Of a stretch of 55,619 nt of DNA, positions 39,344-50,866 are shown in pieces. Under the pieces are notes generated by a model. The model worked only from the letters and a program-made list of their open reading frames with translations. It made no database searches and had not been told where the DNA came from. Both the position numbers and the translations under genes were made by a program. The stretch is from NCBI GenBank assembly GCA_944391485.1, contig CALXTQ010000007.1, positions 1-55,619 of the forward strand, written 5' to 3'. The stretch's first letter is position 1. Every line of letters begins with the position of its first letter. Source of the DNA: an uncultured Alphaproteobacteria bacterium. Its GTDB lineage: Bacteria > Pseudomonadota > Alphaproteobacteria > RF32 > CAG-239.

Positions 39344-42091
39344 ATGACCAAAAAAGTCTGTCTTATTGATGGTTCGGGCTATATTTTCCGCGCCTTTTAC
39401 GCTTTGCCGCCGCTGACCAGTCCGGCCGGCGTTCCTGTTAATGCCGTCTATGGCTTTACAAACATGTTTCTGAAGCTGACCAGTCAGATAAAATGTGATT
39501 ACAGTCTGGTTTTGTTCGATGCCAAACGTCAGAATTTCCGCAATGATATTTTTCCCGATTACAAAGGGACGCGCAAAGAAACTCCCGAAGAACTGATCCC
39601 CCAGTTTTCCATCATCCGCGAGGCGGTGGATGCTCTGAACCTCAACCATCTGGAAATGGAAGGGTATGAAGCGGACGATCTGATCGCCACTTTTGCGGAA
39701 CAGGCTCTGACAAGGGGATATGAAGTCGTCGTGGTTTCCGGCGACAAGGATCTAATGCAGCTGATCCGTCCCGGTGTTGAGTTTTTTGACCCGATGAAAG
39801 ACAAGTTTTTTACGCCGGAAGACGTCAAGGAAAAATTCGGTGTTTATCCCGAACATGTCGTTGATGTGCAGGCTTTGTCTGGAGATGCTATAGACAATGT
39901 TCCGGGCGTTCCCGGCATTGGTCCGAAAACCGCCGCCGAACTTGTCAATCAGTACGGGTCTTTGGAAGGGGTGCTGGAGCATGCCGGCGAAATCAAGCAA
40001 AACAAACGCCGCGAAACTCTGCTGGCCAATCTGGACAATGCCCGCATTTCAAAACAGCTTGTCAGTCTGAAAAAAGACGTTCCCGTAGATCATGGGCTGG
40101 AAGAATACGAATGCCGCCGTCCCGAGCTAACAAAGCTTTTGAATTTTGTAGAAACTTACGGTTTCAAAAGCATTCGTCCCCGTATTGAAAAATGGGTTTC
40201 CGAACAGTGTTCGGAACAGCCCGGTGGCTTGGGTATGAACACTGTTCATCAACCGGCGGAAAAGAATTATGAACTTATCCGCAATGAAGCGGACCTGCAG
40301 AAATGGACCAACAAAATCAAAGCGGCCCGGTTCTTTTCTTTTCGTACTCTTGCCGGCAGCGGCGCGGACGATATTATCGGTCTGTCTCTCGCCGTTGCTC
40401 CCGGTTCGGCGGCATATCTGCCTCTTTCTGCCGACAGCGCGGAGCAGAAAGGCAGTATGGATCTGTTTGCTCCCCAAAATACCGGAGAAGGACTGCCGTC
40501 GGAACTGGTTCGTAAATACCTGTTGCCGCTGTTTTTGGAAAAATCGGTCTTGAAAATCGGTCATAACATGAAAGCGGATCTGCATTCGTTGGCATGGATT
40601 CTGGGCAAAGAGGCGGAAGTTTTTCCAATAGACGACGTTGCGGTCATTTCGTATGATTTGGACAGTTCAAAGCACGGTCATAGTCTTGAAGAACTGTCTG
40701 AGCTTTTTCTCGACCGGCAGATCCGGAAAATGGATGATTTGACCGGAACCGGCAAAAACCGCCGGAAAATTGAAGAGATTGATACGGCGGAACTGAAAGA
40801 ATATGCGGCGGAGCAGGCAGACATAATTCTGCAGTTGTTCAACGTTATGAGACCGCGGCTAATTTCCGAACATATGGCTGCCGTTTATGAGAATTTTGAC
40901 CGGCCGCTGATTTTGACCCTGAAGGAAATGGAACAAAACGGCATTATGGTCAATGCCGCGGCTCTGGATAACCTGAAGAGGGAATTTGATAAGAAACTGG
41001 CGGCGCTGGAAAGCGAAATCTATAAATTGGCCGGCGAAGAGTTTAATCTCGGGTCGCCGAAGCAGATAGGCGAAATCCTGTATGTCAAAATGGGCCTGAA
41101 AGGTAAAAAAACGCCGACGGGAGGATATCAGACGGGAGCGGATGTTCTTGAGCAAATGGCTGAAGAACATGAACTCCCGGCAAAAATTCTGGAATGGCGC
41201 GCCTTTGCCAAACTCAAGTCGACTTATACCGACGCTTTGCTGAAGCTGTTGGACAAGGACAGCCGTATTCATACCACATACAGCCAGATAAGCACCAACA
41301 CCGGTCGCCTGTCTTCCACCAATCCGAACCTGCAGAATATTCCGATCCGCAGCGAAGAAGGACTGAAAATCCGCGAATGTTTTATCGCCCGTCCGGGATA
41401 TAAAATCATTTCTTCCGATTACAGTCAGGTAGAGCTCAGGCTTTTGGCGGTTGTGGCGAATGTCCGCGGCCTGAAGGAAGCCTTTGCCCATAATGTTGAC
41501 GTGCATACGGCCACGGCCGTGAAAGTATTCGGCGTTCCTGCCGAAAAAGTGGATCATAACCTCCGCCGCCAGGCCAAAACCATAAATTTCGGCGTTGTTT
41601 ACGGCATATCGCAATACGGTCTTGCCAAAAATCTGGGTATTTCGCCGGAAGAAGCCAAAGCCTATATTGACGCATATTTTGCCAAGCTGCCCGAGATCAG
41701 GGTCTATATGGAAAAAACCATTGAATTTGCCCGCAGGCACGGCTATGTTCTGACACCTTATGGCCGCAAATGCTCGGTTTTAGGCATTAACGACAAAAAC
41801 AAAAGAATACAGGCCAACGCTGAACGCGCCGCTATCAACGCGCCGCTGCAGGGCGGTGCTGCCGATATCATTAAAATGGCCATGAATCAGTGTCTGTGGC
41901 GGCTGAAAAAAGGCGGATACAAGGCCAGAATGCTGCTTCAGGTTCATGATGAACTGGTATTTGAGGTTCCGGATGATGAAGTCGAAGAAGTCCGCCGGCT
42001 GGTAAAAGACACGATGGAAAGCGTTGTCCGCTTTGATGTTCCTTTTATTGCCGAAGCCGGCGTCGGGCAGAACTGGGCCGAAGCCCATTAA
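39344..42091 (+). CDS. polA: DNA polymerase I (proofreading domain apparently inactive)
   Basis: 915 residues. The 5'-nuclease domain (1-290) has intact acidic motifs such as YEADDLIA, SGDKDLMQL and GDAIDNVPGVPGIG. The polymerase domain has motif A SSDYSQVELR near 688, motif B RRQAKTINFGVVYG near 742 and motif C QVHDELVFEV near 865, all intact. The middle 3'-5' exonuclease-like domain (about 310-500) has lost key acids. The DTE motif reads FSFRTLAG (R334, L336 in place of Asp and Glu), and the YxxxD motif reads YAAEQAD (Q491). NMKAD (D412) is kept. It should fill gaps and remove primers but not proofread. Canonical length is 928. Confidence 0.96.
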   Translation: MTKKVCLIDGSGYIFRAFYALPPLTSPAGVPVNAVYGFTNMFLKLTSQIKCDYSLVLFDAKRQNFRNDIFPDYKGTRKETPEELIPQFSIIREAVDALNLNHLEMEGYEADDLIATFAEQALTRGYEVVVVSGDKDLMQLIRPGVEFFDPMKDKFFTPEDVKEKFGVYPEHVVDVQALSGDAIDNVPGVPGIGPKTAAELVNQYGSLEGVLEHAGEIKQNKRRETLLANLDNARISKQLVSLKKDVPVDHGLEEYECRRPELTKLLNFVETYGFKSIRPRIEKWVSEQCSEQPGGLGMNTVHQPAEKNYELIRNEADLQKWTNKIKAARFFSFRTLAGSGADDIIGLSLAVAPGSAAYLPLSADSAEQKGSMDLFAPQNTGEGLPSELVRKYLLPLFLEKSVLKIGHNMKADLHSLAWILGKEAEVFPIDDVAVISYDLDSSKHGHSLEELSELFLDRQIRKMDDLTGTGKNRRKIEEIDTAELKEYAAEQADIILQLFNVMRPRLISEHMAAVYENFDRPLILTLKEMEQNGIMVNAAALDNLKREFDKKLAALESEIYKLAGEEFNLGSPKQIGEILYVKMGLKGKKTPTGGYQTGADVLEQMAEEHELPAKILEWRAFAKLKSTYTDALLKLLDKDSRIHTTYSQISTNTGRLSSTNPNLQNIPIRSEEGLKIRECFIARPGYKIISSDYSQVELRLLAVVANVRGLKEAFAHNVDVHTATAVKVFGVPAEKVDHNLRRQAKTINFGVVYGISQYGLAKNLGISPEEAKAYIDAYFAKLPEIRVYMEKTIEFARRHGYVLTPYGRKCSVLGINDKNKRIQANAERAAINAPLQGGAADIIKMAMNQCLWRLKKGGYKARMLLQVHDELVFEVPDDEVEEVRRLVKDTMESVVRFDVPFIAEAGVGQNWAEAH

Positions 42092-42160
42092 CAAAGGAAG
42101 CCGGATTTTATGCCGGTTGGAAGCAAAAAACCGTTTTTGCTGTCAGAATCCCGAAACGTT

Positions 42161-43405
42161 TCAGGAACGTCCGCCGCCGCGCGGCAGGTCCGGAAACCCG
42201 GCAGTCTTTTCTGGAGAAGGCTTTTGCCGTTGAGCCAGAATCTGCGCTTTTATGTCCGGACTGACGCCGTCAAAGAAAGCGTCGTCCAGCGGCGGCATAT
42301 TGGTAATTTCCATCGGCGGCGTTTCCGTCAGGCAGGCAAGAACAAGCCGAGCTCTGTATTCCGCCGTTTTTATGCTGCCGAGTTCGATTGCCATCTTGTT
42401 TTTGCGCGCATATTGCACGATATCCCTGAATTTTTTCAGATCCGGCGTAATAACCTGGCCGTTTTTGTTGACGGCGGACATGGCAATGTGTTTCGGCGAG
42501 GAGGCCTCTATGTTTGTAACGGTGCCGTCCGTTTCCCGCAATTGCGCCTGATAGTTTTTTGCTTCGGTATTCTCTGCATAGTGCGATCCGTCTTTTGCTA
42601 CTGCGGCGCTGAAATGATCCCGCAGCGGTTTTTTCCAGGCGTCGTCTTTCTTTTCTTCGGCCGGCGGAAGACTGGCGTTGTCATTTGTCAAGCTGACGGT
42701 CTTTTTAAGCTCGGGAAGATTGCCCATATATTCGCGCATGGACTCAAGACATTCGTCGCAGAAAGGTTTTTCAATCGGCCGGTTCAGGTGTTTGGTAAAA
42801 TCCGGCGTATATTTTTCCATAATGCAGTCCGGATTCGTGCAATGTTCGCCCAGGGCTTCGACAATATTGCTTCTTTCCGCGTAGGTTGCTCTGAAAACGT
42901 GCCCCAGCTCATGCTTAATGATGTTTTTGAAGAAATCCTTATCCCGGCAGGCGGAAGTGGAAATGCTGGAAGTGTATCCTTCCAGACCGTAACCGAAACA
43001 AAAAGGTTTAAATTTGCTGTTAGCCAGCATGATGACGATGTCGGTGCTGTTGGTTTCCTGCGCGTGCCTGAGACGCAGCCCGCTCAAGACGCTCGCGTCC
43101 AGCTCCCGGCCGTTTGTCGCAAGGCGTGCCTGCTGCACATACCAGTCTGTTGATTGATAAGGCACGAGATACCGGCCGTTTTTAAGGCGGACGTAAAGTT
43201 TTTTTTCGGCATCATCGGGAAGATTGTTGAATTTTTCTTCCGAAATGACGCTGCCTCTGGGTTTGTGGCATTTGCGGTCTTCAATAACGAATTTATCCCT
43301 GAATTCGGGAAAAAGTTCCGTAAATTCCCGGACGGCTTCCGCTGCCCAGTCATTGAACTTCGGATCTGTTTTCCACTGGCTTTCGATAATGATTTTTTTG
43401 ACCAT
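42161..43405 (-). CDS. Archaemetzincin-like zinc protease (putative)
   Basis: 414 residues from ATG 43405, fixed by GGAAGGAG 6 nt upstream; the frame is open further upstream but without start support. A zinc-binding helix IIKHELGHVFRATY is near 182-195 (HExxH), followed by a Cys-rich stretch ALGEHCTNPDCIMEKY near 204-219. This is the arrangement of archaemetzincins (M54), where Cys residues after the helix bind a second zinc, although the exact HExxHxxGxxH is changed (FRATYAER). A second CDEC pair is near 238. The last 150 residues are unlike any protease domain I know. No signal peptide, so probably cytoplasmic. Divergent from gyrB. Confidence 0.6.
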   Translation of the reverse strand: MVKKIIIESQWKTDPKFNDWAAEAVREFTELFPEFRDKFVIEDRKCHKPRGSVISEEKFNNLPDDAEKKLYVRLKNGRYLVPYQSTDWYVQQARLATNGRELDASVLSGLRLRHAQETNSTDIVIMLANSKFKPFCFGYGLEGYTSSISTSACRDKDFFKNIIKHELGHVFRATYAERSNIVEALGEHCTNPDCIMEKYTPDFTKHLNRPIEKPFCDECLESMREYMGNLPELKKTVSLTNDNASLPPAEEKKDDAWKKPLRDHFSAAVAKDGSHYAENTEAKNYQAQLRETDGTVTNIEASSPKHIAMSAVNKNGQVITPDLKKFRDIVQYARKNKMAIELGSIKTAEYRARLVLACLTETPPMEITNMPPLDDAFFDGVSPDIKAQILAQRQKPSPEKTAGFPDLPRGGGRS

Positions 43406-43445
43406 AAAAACTCCTTCCCAAAAGGCTTTCCGTCTTTTCCGAATC

Positions 43446-43473
43446 ATCATACCACAACTTTTGTTTTTGTCTA
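43446..43473 (-). promoter_or_regulatory. Candidate sigma70 promoter of the protease gene
   Basis: On the minus strand TAGACA, 16 nt, TATGAT. Both hexamers match 5 of 6 consensus positions and lie 41 nt before the start codon. Confidence 0.55.
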
Positions 43474-43565
43474 TAAAATTTTTGTCCAAAAGCTGTCGCG
43501 GTAAAAGAAAATTTATCCCCAAACTGTTGCGGAACTTCGATTTATCGCTTGGTTATTCCGAGAGT

Positions 43566-43593
43566 TTGATGTATAGTTTTTCCAGCTTAAAAT
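43566..43593 (+). promoter_or_regulatory. Candidate sigma70 promoter of gyrB
   Basis: TTGATG, 16 nt, TAAAAT, 21 nt before the gyrB ATG. A DnaA-box-like TTATCCCCA at 43513-43521 lies about 45 nt further upstream. Confidence 0.5.
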
Positions 43594-43599
43594 ACATAA

Positions 43600-46056
<2,457 letters not shown>

Positions 46057-46070
46057 TCTTCCGAAAAAAC

Positions 46071-46097
46071 AAAAGCCTCCCGACGGGAGGCTTTTTT
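46071..46097 (+). terminator. Intrinsic terminator of gyrB
   Basis: AAAGCCTCCC/GGGAGGCTTT stem with a GAC loop followed by T6. It sits between convergent gyrB and nadE and may act both ways. Confidence 0.9.
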
Positions 46098-46127
46098 GTC
46101 GTTTTATATATCCGTCCGCGGCGGTTG

Positions 46128-46907
46128 TTATACCTCCAGAGCCTGCGGCAGCTGAGAGCGTTTAAATGCCTGCCGTTTATAGCGATTGACTATCCAGTTG
46201 ACCGTATCGGCGCCAAATCCTTCGTCCGTAATTTGCGAAACGGACATTTTGCCGTCAATATATAAAGCGAGTATTTTGTCAAGAACGTCATACGGAGGCA
46301 GAATGTCTTGATCTTTCTGATTAAAGGACAGTTCTGCCGTGGGAGCGCGGACGATAACTTCCGTGGGCAGAACCTGGTTCAGGCTGTTGCGCCATTTTGC
46401 CAGCTTGTACACTTCCGTTTTATAAAGGTTGCCGAGAGGAGCCAGTCCGCCACAGGTATCGCCGTAAAGGGTGCAGTAACCTGTCGCTGCCTCGGATTTG
46501 TTTCCGCAGGCCAAAACCAGATAATTGTATTGATTGGAGAGCGCCATCAAGATTTTTCCTCTTTCCCGTGCCTGCAGATTTTCCAGAACAATGTTTTTGG
46601 GTTCCTCGCCGAACACGCCCCGTAAAAAAGCTTTTTGATTGTCGATAACCGGCTGAATATCAATTTTTTTATAGTCAAAACCGTTAAGGCGGACAATTTC
46701 GGCGGCAATCTGAATACTGAGCGGAGAAGTATGCTGCGTTTTCATCATCAGGCAGTGGACACGGTCGGCGCCAAGCGCGTCACCGGCCAAAACGGCGGTC
46801 AGGGCAGAATCTATGCCGCCGGATAATCCGAGCGCCGCGTCGCTGAAGCCGTTTTCATCACAGTATTTTTTCAGACCGTTTGTCAGTTTGTTCCATAATT
46901 CCTGCAT
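46128..46907 (-). CDS. nadE: NAD+ synthetase (ammonia-dependent type)
   Basis: Adenylates nicotinic acid adenine dinucleotide and amidates it to NAD+. 259 residues with the PP-loop LGLSGGIDSALTAVLAG near 26-42. LACGNKSEAATGYCTLYGDTCGGLAPLGNLYKTEVY near 133-168 is the family core (given in pieces: ACGNKSE, GDTCGGLAPLGNLYKTEVY). It lacks an N-terminal nitrilase domain, so it is of the NH3-dependent form or relies on a separate glutaminase. The start overlaps the nadM stop (TGATG), so the two NAD genes are coupled. Confidence 0.93.
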   Translation of the reverse strand: MQELWNKLTNGLKKYCDENGFSDAALGLSGGIDSALTAVLAGDALGADRVHCLMMKTQHTSPLSIQIAAEIVRLNGFDYKKIDIQPVIDNQKAFLRGVFGEEPKNIVLENLQARERGKILMALSNQYNYLVLACGNKSEAATGYCTLYGDTCGGLAPLGNLYKTEVYKLAKWRNSLNQVLPTEVIVRAPTAELSFNQKDQDILPPYDVLDKILALYIDGKMSVSQITDEGFGADTVNWIVNRYKRQAFKRSQLPQALEV

Positions 46908-47455
46908 CAGACGATTCCTTTGTTTCTTTCTCGGGTATAATTTTCAACCAGAGCATGGTTCAGCGGGTTTACAAAATCTTTCCACCGCCGGTCGCCGATA
47001 GTCATCATATCGCGGACCATGCTGCCCGAAACATAAGGAAAGCTGTAATCTGTGCGGTCAATAAGCTCGAAATTGTCGAAAAAATTTTTAAACCACTGCA
47101 TGTCATAAGCGCTGCCGGCAAAGTAAACGTCCGGCCGCGGCAGTTCGGGAAAAGCCTCGTGCATGAAATCTAGAACGAAATTGCCCCATTCCGTCGGGTT
47201 ATTGATGTCAAATAATCCGATGACCCGAAGCTTTTTAGCTTCCGTTTCATCGGGAAAAACATTTTTGATCATCTGTTTGCGCTGAGTATAGCTGAAAGGG
47301 TTGCGATCCGTCCCCTGTTCTTGAATTGACCCCAGAATGATCGTTGCGTAACTGCATTTTTCCAGCATGCTGCGGATGACCTTTTCGTGGGCGATATGCA
47401 GGGGCTGGGCTCTCATAACGGCCAGACCGTGTGTATATTGATGTGTTTTATCCAT
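46907..47455 (-). CDS. NMN/NaMN adenylyltransferase (NadM-like)
   Basis: A 182-residue nucleotidyltransferase of the HxGH superfamily. MRAQPLHIAHEKVI near 14-27 gives the first motif in modified form (PLHIAH). RNPFSYTQRKQMI near 51-63 and YVSGSMVRDMM near 138-148 (the second, SxxxR-like motif) are typical of NadM/NadR. ATG 47455 is fixed by AGGAG 6 nt upstream; an upstream in-frame ATG adds only six residues. It makes the dinucleotide that nadE amidates. Alone, without the Nudix or kinase domain often fused to this family. Confidence 0.85.
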   Translation of the reverse strand: MDKTHQYTHGLAVMRAQPLHIAHEKVIRSMLEKCSYATIILGSIQEQGTDRNPFSYTQRKQMIKNVFPDETEAKKLRVIGLFDINNPTEWGNFVLDFMHEAFPELPRPDVYFAGSAYDMQWFKNFFDNFELIDRTDYSFPYVSGSMVRDMMTIGDRRWKDFVNPLNHALVENYTRERNKGIV

Positions 47456-47519
47456 AGGCGGCTCCTGAAACATAAGAAATTATGGGCGAAAAGTTGTAAA
47501 ATTGCAAATACAAAATATA

Positions 47520-47548
47520 TTGACTCTGCCGTACATGAACCCTAAACT
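47520..47548 (+). promoter_or_regulatory. Candidate sigma70 promoter of the porin gene
   Basis: TTGACT (47520-47525), 17 nt, TAAACT (47543-47548), 28 nt before the porin ATG. Spacing is ideal; the -10 is imperfect. Confidence 0.45.
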
Positions 47549-47576
47549 CGGATAAATATTAATCAGGAACAGACTA

Positions 47577-48704
47577 ATGAGATCCGGACTTTTCATCATT
47601 TTAATAACTTTTTTCTGCCTGGCGTCGCCAGCCCGTGCCGGAGACTGGTCTTTTGACGCTTCCGGCAGCGCGCAGGCTCTTTACGGATACAGTGATGTAA
47701 AAAGCCGTTATAAGAATTTCAATGACAATAATCATACGCCGTCTGCCGTTAGTGTCAGCCTTTCTGCCGAATATGATGCCGGCAGGGGGTATCGTGCCGG
47801 TCTGTATCTGGATTTAAGCGCCGGAGCTGATAAGGAGCTGGAGGATTATAATCAGGGCAAATGGGGGGAGGAAGCTTACGGTATTTTTGACACGCCGTAC
47901 GGCCGTGTTATGCTTGGACAAACCTATAACGCCGCGTATCAGTTCGGCGTCGGGGCGCCGAGCATCGGTCCGCTCGGAGTAAACAACAGCGACATTGTCG
48001 ATTTTATATCCAATCCGAACTGGAAGCGCAATGACAAAACGGCGTCTTTCCGGACACTTAATTCCACGGATATCAACACTGACGGCGTTGCGCCCAAAAT
48101 AACGTATATTACGCCGGAATTTTACCACACAATGCTGGGTTTCACTTATGTGCCCGACAGTTACAGCAGGGCGGGCCTGATAAATAAACATGCCGATTAT
48201 GGCCGGGATGACGGTTATATTGCCGCCGCCTATACCAGTGTTGAAATTGCCGGCGCCGATGTTGAAACTTCTTTCGGCTACGCGCAGTTTATGGATGACG
48301 ACAAGGAGTTTTCTGCCGGAATCAGGTTGTCCCGCGGCGGTTGGAGTCTAGGCGGTTCTTTCCGCCGTACCTATATTGACGGCGGAGACTATCCTCAGAA
48401 TGTCCGGACAGACCCCTCCCGCCAGCCGGAATTTTTTGACGGTTACCGCGAAGGCTATGCCTGGAATGCGGGGATCGGCTATGAAATCGGCCCTTATCAG
48501 GCCGGATTGACATATTTTGCCGCCAAAGCCGACAATACGGACAGCGAGGACAGAATTATCCAGTTTTCCAACCAGTACCGGATGAACAGGTATCTGGATG
48601 TCTATTTAATTGCCGCGCATGTCGATTTTCGCGGCGCCGGCCGCGAAGCGCGGGACAATAATAAAGGATACGCCTTTATTGCCGGCGTCGGGCTGAACTT
48701 TTAA
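47577..48704 (+). CDS. Gram-negative porin
   Basis: 375 residues with a signal peptide (about 1-22, ending ARA). The mature part starts DWSFDASGSAQALYGYSD and shows alternating hydrophobic strands throughout, with a charged eyelet-like loop near 75-130 (GIFDTPYGRVMLGQ resembles the porin loop 3 region). It ends GVGLNF, with a C-terminal Phe as the BAM signal. It should form a trimeric diffusion pore in the outer membrane. AGGAAC is about 7 nt before ATG. An OmpR-family response regulator gene follows after 11 nt, so expression may be linked. Confidence 0.87.
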   Translation: MRSGLFIILITFFCLASPARAGDWSFDASGSAQALYGYSDVKSRYKNFNDNNHTPSAVSVSLSAEYDAGRGYRAGLYLDLSAGADKELEDYNQGKWGEEAYGIFDTPYGRVMLGQTYNAAYQFGVGAPSIGPLGVNNSDIVDFISNPNWKRNDKTASFRTLNSTDINTDGVAPKITYITPEFYHTMLGFTYVPDSYSRAGLINKHADYGRDDGYIAAAYTSVEIAGADVETSFGYAQFMDDDKEFSAGIRLSRGGWSLGGSFRRTYIDGGDYPQNVRTDPSRQPEFFDGYREGYAWNAGIGYEIGPYQAGLTYFAAKADNTDSEDRIIQFSNQYRMNRYLDVYLIAAHVDFRGAGREARDNNKGYAFIAGVGLNF

Positions 48705-48715
48705 GGACTGAAACT

Positions 48716-49348
48716 ATGCCTAATATTTTGCTTCTTTCTGATAACGAGGCTTTCGCCAACGATCTGGCCGGGCAGATCGCTTTGTATGCCGGTGATTTTA
48801 ATGTTATGTTTGTTGAGGAACCCGGTGTTTTGTTTGATCTGGCCGTGATTGACGGCCAAAGTGCCGGGGCAAGGGAGTTTCGCGGCCGTTGTCCCGGTAT
48901 ACCGCTGATCTTTCTGACGCGGGAAGAACCTGTCGGACTGGAAGAATCCGCTCTGAACAAAATAATGTTTAAGCCTTTGGTTCTGGAAGATTTTCTGAAT
49001 CAGATAAAGTCGGGCATCAATCTTCTGGAGAACAGCGCGGACGGTTATTTGACCTTCAACCGCTACGAGCTGCGGCCGGTCAGCCGCGAAATCTTGAATC
49101 TCCGCAATAATGAAGTTGTCAAGCTGACGGAAAAAGAAGTGGCTATTATCAAATATTTGTACAAAGCCCGCGATAAAATTGTCTCCAAAAACGAGCTACT
49201 GCAGGAAGTCTGGGGATACAGTCCGGACGTTACGACCCATACGATAGAAACGCATATTTACCGTCTGCGCCAAAAAGTTGAGCATGAGGATGCCTCAGCC
49301 CAGCTTATTTTGACGGAAGATGGCGGATATAAACTAAAAACGGCTTAA
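48716..49348 (+). CDS. OmpR-family response regulator (orphan, divergent receiver)
   Basis: 210 residues. A short receiver domain (about 1-105) has LLSDNEAF near 6-13 in place of the usual acidic pair, VIDG near 44-47 for the phospho-acceptor Asp, LTRE near 64 and FKPL near 84 for the conserved Thr and Lys. The spacing is compressed. A normal winged-helix DNA-binding domain follows (about 115-210), with VKLTEKEVAIIKYLYKARDKIVSKNELLQEVWGY and THTIETHIYRLRQKVE. No histidine kinase is nearby. It is cotranscribed with the porin gene and overlaps convergent xthA by 4 nt. Confidence 0.85.
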   Translation: MPNILLLSDNEAFANDLAGQIALYAGDFNVMFVEEPGVLFDLAVIDGQSAGAREFRGRCPGIPLIFLTREEPVGLEESALNKIMFKPLVLEDFLNQIKSGINLLENSADGYLTFNRYELRPVSREILNLRNNEVVKLTEKEVAIIKYLYKARDKIVSKNELLQEVWGYSPDVTTHTIETHIYRLRQKVEHEDASAQLILTEDGGYKLKTA

Positions 49349-50157
49349 AGCCGGATTTCGGCCACTACGGGAACATGGTCTGACGGACGTACCCAGCTTC
49401 GCGTTTCCTTAAAAATCTTTGCGGCAGAAAATCTGTCAGCCATATTCGGGGTTGCCCAGACATGGTCCAGCCTGCGCCCTTTGTTGTTTGTCTGCCAGTT
49501 AGGATTACGGTAGCTCCACCAGGAGAATATTTTTTGCGGTTCCGGATAGAATTTGCGCAGAATATCCACAAAACCGAGAGAGTTTTTTAGTCTTGTCAGC
49601 CTTTCCACCTCTACCGGCGTGTGCGAAACGATTTTCAGCATCTGTTTATGACTCCAGACGTCGTTTTCCAGCGGCGCGACGTTGAAATCGCCGCAAACAA
49701 TCATTTTTTTTGCGCTCAGTTCCGCTGCCTGCTGTTCCCATTGTTCGGCAATGTCGTCCATAAAGGTTAATTTGTGGGCAAAAGACAGATTTTCTATCGG
49801 ATCCGGAATGTCGCCGCCGGCCGGAATATAAATATTGTTGATTTCAATATTGTCAAAAACAATGGCCGAAATATGCCGTGCGTCATTTTTGCCGACCCAG
49901 TCGTGCCGCCGGATATCTGTCAGCGGCGTTTTGGAAAGAATGGCCACACCGTTGTATCCGGGCATGCCGTATAGGGCAACATGCGGAAATCCCAAAGATT
50001 TGACCTCGTCAAACGGAAAGTCTTCCGCTTTAGCCTTAACTTCCTGAAGACAGATAACGTCAGGATTTTCCTCTTCGCAGAATTTTTTAAGACAGTCAAG
50101 ACGAATACGAATGGAATTGACGTTCCATGTAGCCAGTTTGAAAGAGTCCGGAGTCAT
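49345..50157 (-). CDS. xthA: Exodeoxyribonuclease III (AP endonuclease)
   Basis: 270 residues of the exonuclease-endonuclease-phosphatase fold acting in base-excision repair. LATWNVNSIRIRL near 8-20, VICLQEVKAK near 34-43 (catalytic Glu), GYNGVAILSK near 66-75, the Asn/Asp pair in VCGDFNVAP near 152-160, and the final SDHVPVVAEI (catalytic His) near 258-267 are all present. The start overlaps the lolA stop, and lolA-xthA adjacency is common in alphaproteobacteria. Confidence 0.95.
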   Translation of the reverse strand: MTPDSFKLATWNVNSIRIRLDCLKKFCEEENPDVICLQEVKAKAEDFPFDEVKSLGFPHVALYGMPGYNGVAILSKTPLTDIRRHDWVGKNDARHISAIVFDNIEINNIYIPAGGDIPDPIENLSFAHKLTFMDDIAEQWEQQAAELSAKKMIVCGDFNVAPLENDVWSHKQMLKIVSHTPVEVERLTRLKNSLGFVDILRKFYPEPQKIFSWWSYRNPNWQTNNKGRRLDHVWATPNMADRFSAAKIFKETRSWVRPSDHVPVVAEIRL

Positions 50158-50780
50158 TATTTTTTCTTACCTTTTTTGTAGTTCAGAGGATTGCTGCTGT
50201 TCTTTTTGAATTTGAACATATCTGCGTTGATGGCCGTGTCATTGACCGCGTCATACAGTGAGACCGTAACTTCCACGCTTTGCGGATCGACGATTTTCCA
50301 TTGTTTGAGCTCAAAGGGATTATTTCCGAATACCAGGGTAATCGGGCCGATATCGCCTTTGCTGTATTCCAGAGTGATGGTTGTAATGCCGGCGTCTTTG
50401 TAAAAATCGCTCACTTTGATTTTCTGTCCGTCGATTTTGATATCATTGGCCAAAATCAGACTGGCGGGAATATCGTCATAGTCGATATGCGTTACCTGAT
50501 CAAGATCCTGATCATTATAAACTATATAATCCCCGTCTCCGACAATCAAAACCGAAGTCGGTGCCGCATATTCCATTCGGATCTTGTTGGGCTTTGCTAT
50601 ATAAAGCCGCCCTTCCGCTGTATTGCCGTTGCTTGCCGTCTGGACAAAGCGTGCTTCCATGGTTCTGATGTTGTTCAGATAATTTTCAACTTGTTTCAAA
50701 TCGTCCGCCGTTTGTGCCCGGAGCGGTTCGGCAAAAGCCAGAAGAAAAAATCCTGCCAGCAGAGCCACTGTCATTTTCAT
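50157..50780 (-). CDS. lolA: Outer-membrane lipoprotein carrier protein LolA
   Basis: Carries lipoproteins across the periplasm from LolCDE to the outer membrane. 207 residues from ATG 50780, which has GAGG 9 nt upstream; a longer frame starts with a TTG and adds only five residues. Signal peptide about 1-22 (ending LRAQ). Family segments: LNNIRTMEARFVQTASNG near 36-53, GRLYIAKPNKIRMEY near 57-71 and VGDGDYIVYNDQDLDQVTHI near 80-99. The lolA-xthA overlap supports an operon. Confidence 0.92.
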   Translation of the reverse strand: MKMTVALLAGFFLLAFAEPLRAQTADDLKQVENYLNNIRTMEARFVQTASNGNTAEGRLYIAKPNKIRMEYAAPTSVLIVGDGDYIVYNDQDLDQVTHIDYDDIPASLILANDIKIDGQKIKVSDFYKDAGITTITLEYSKGDIGPITLVFGNNPFELKQWKIVDPQSVEVTVSLYDAVNDTAINADMFKFKKNSSNPLNYKKGKKK

Positions 50781-50866
50781 CGTTGTTATCCTCAAAGTTT
50801 ATTTCAATGTATTTTAATATAACCGTCTTTTTCCGTAAAATACAGTGTTTAAATATTTTTTAAAAC

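Noticed and set aside
42122..42141. AGCAAAAA/TTTTTGCT hairpin as a terminator between polA and the protease gene
   Set aside because: The stem is mostly A-T with no separate T tract, and predicted stability is low.
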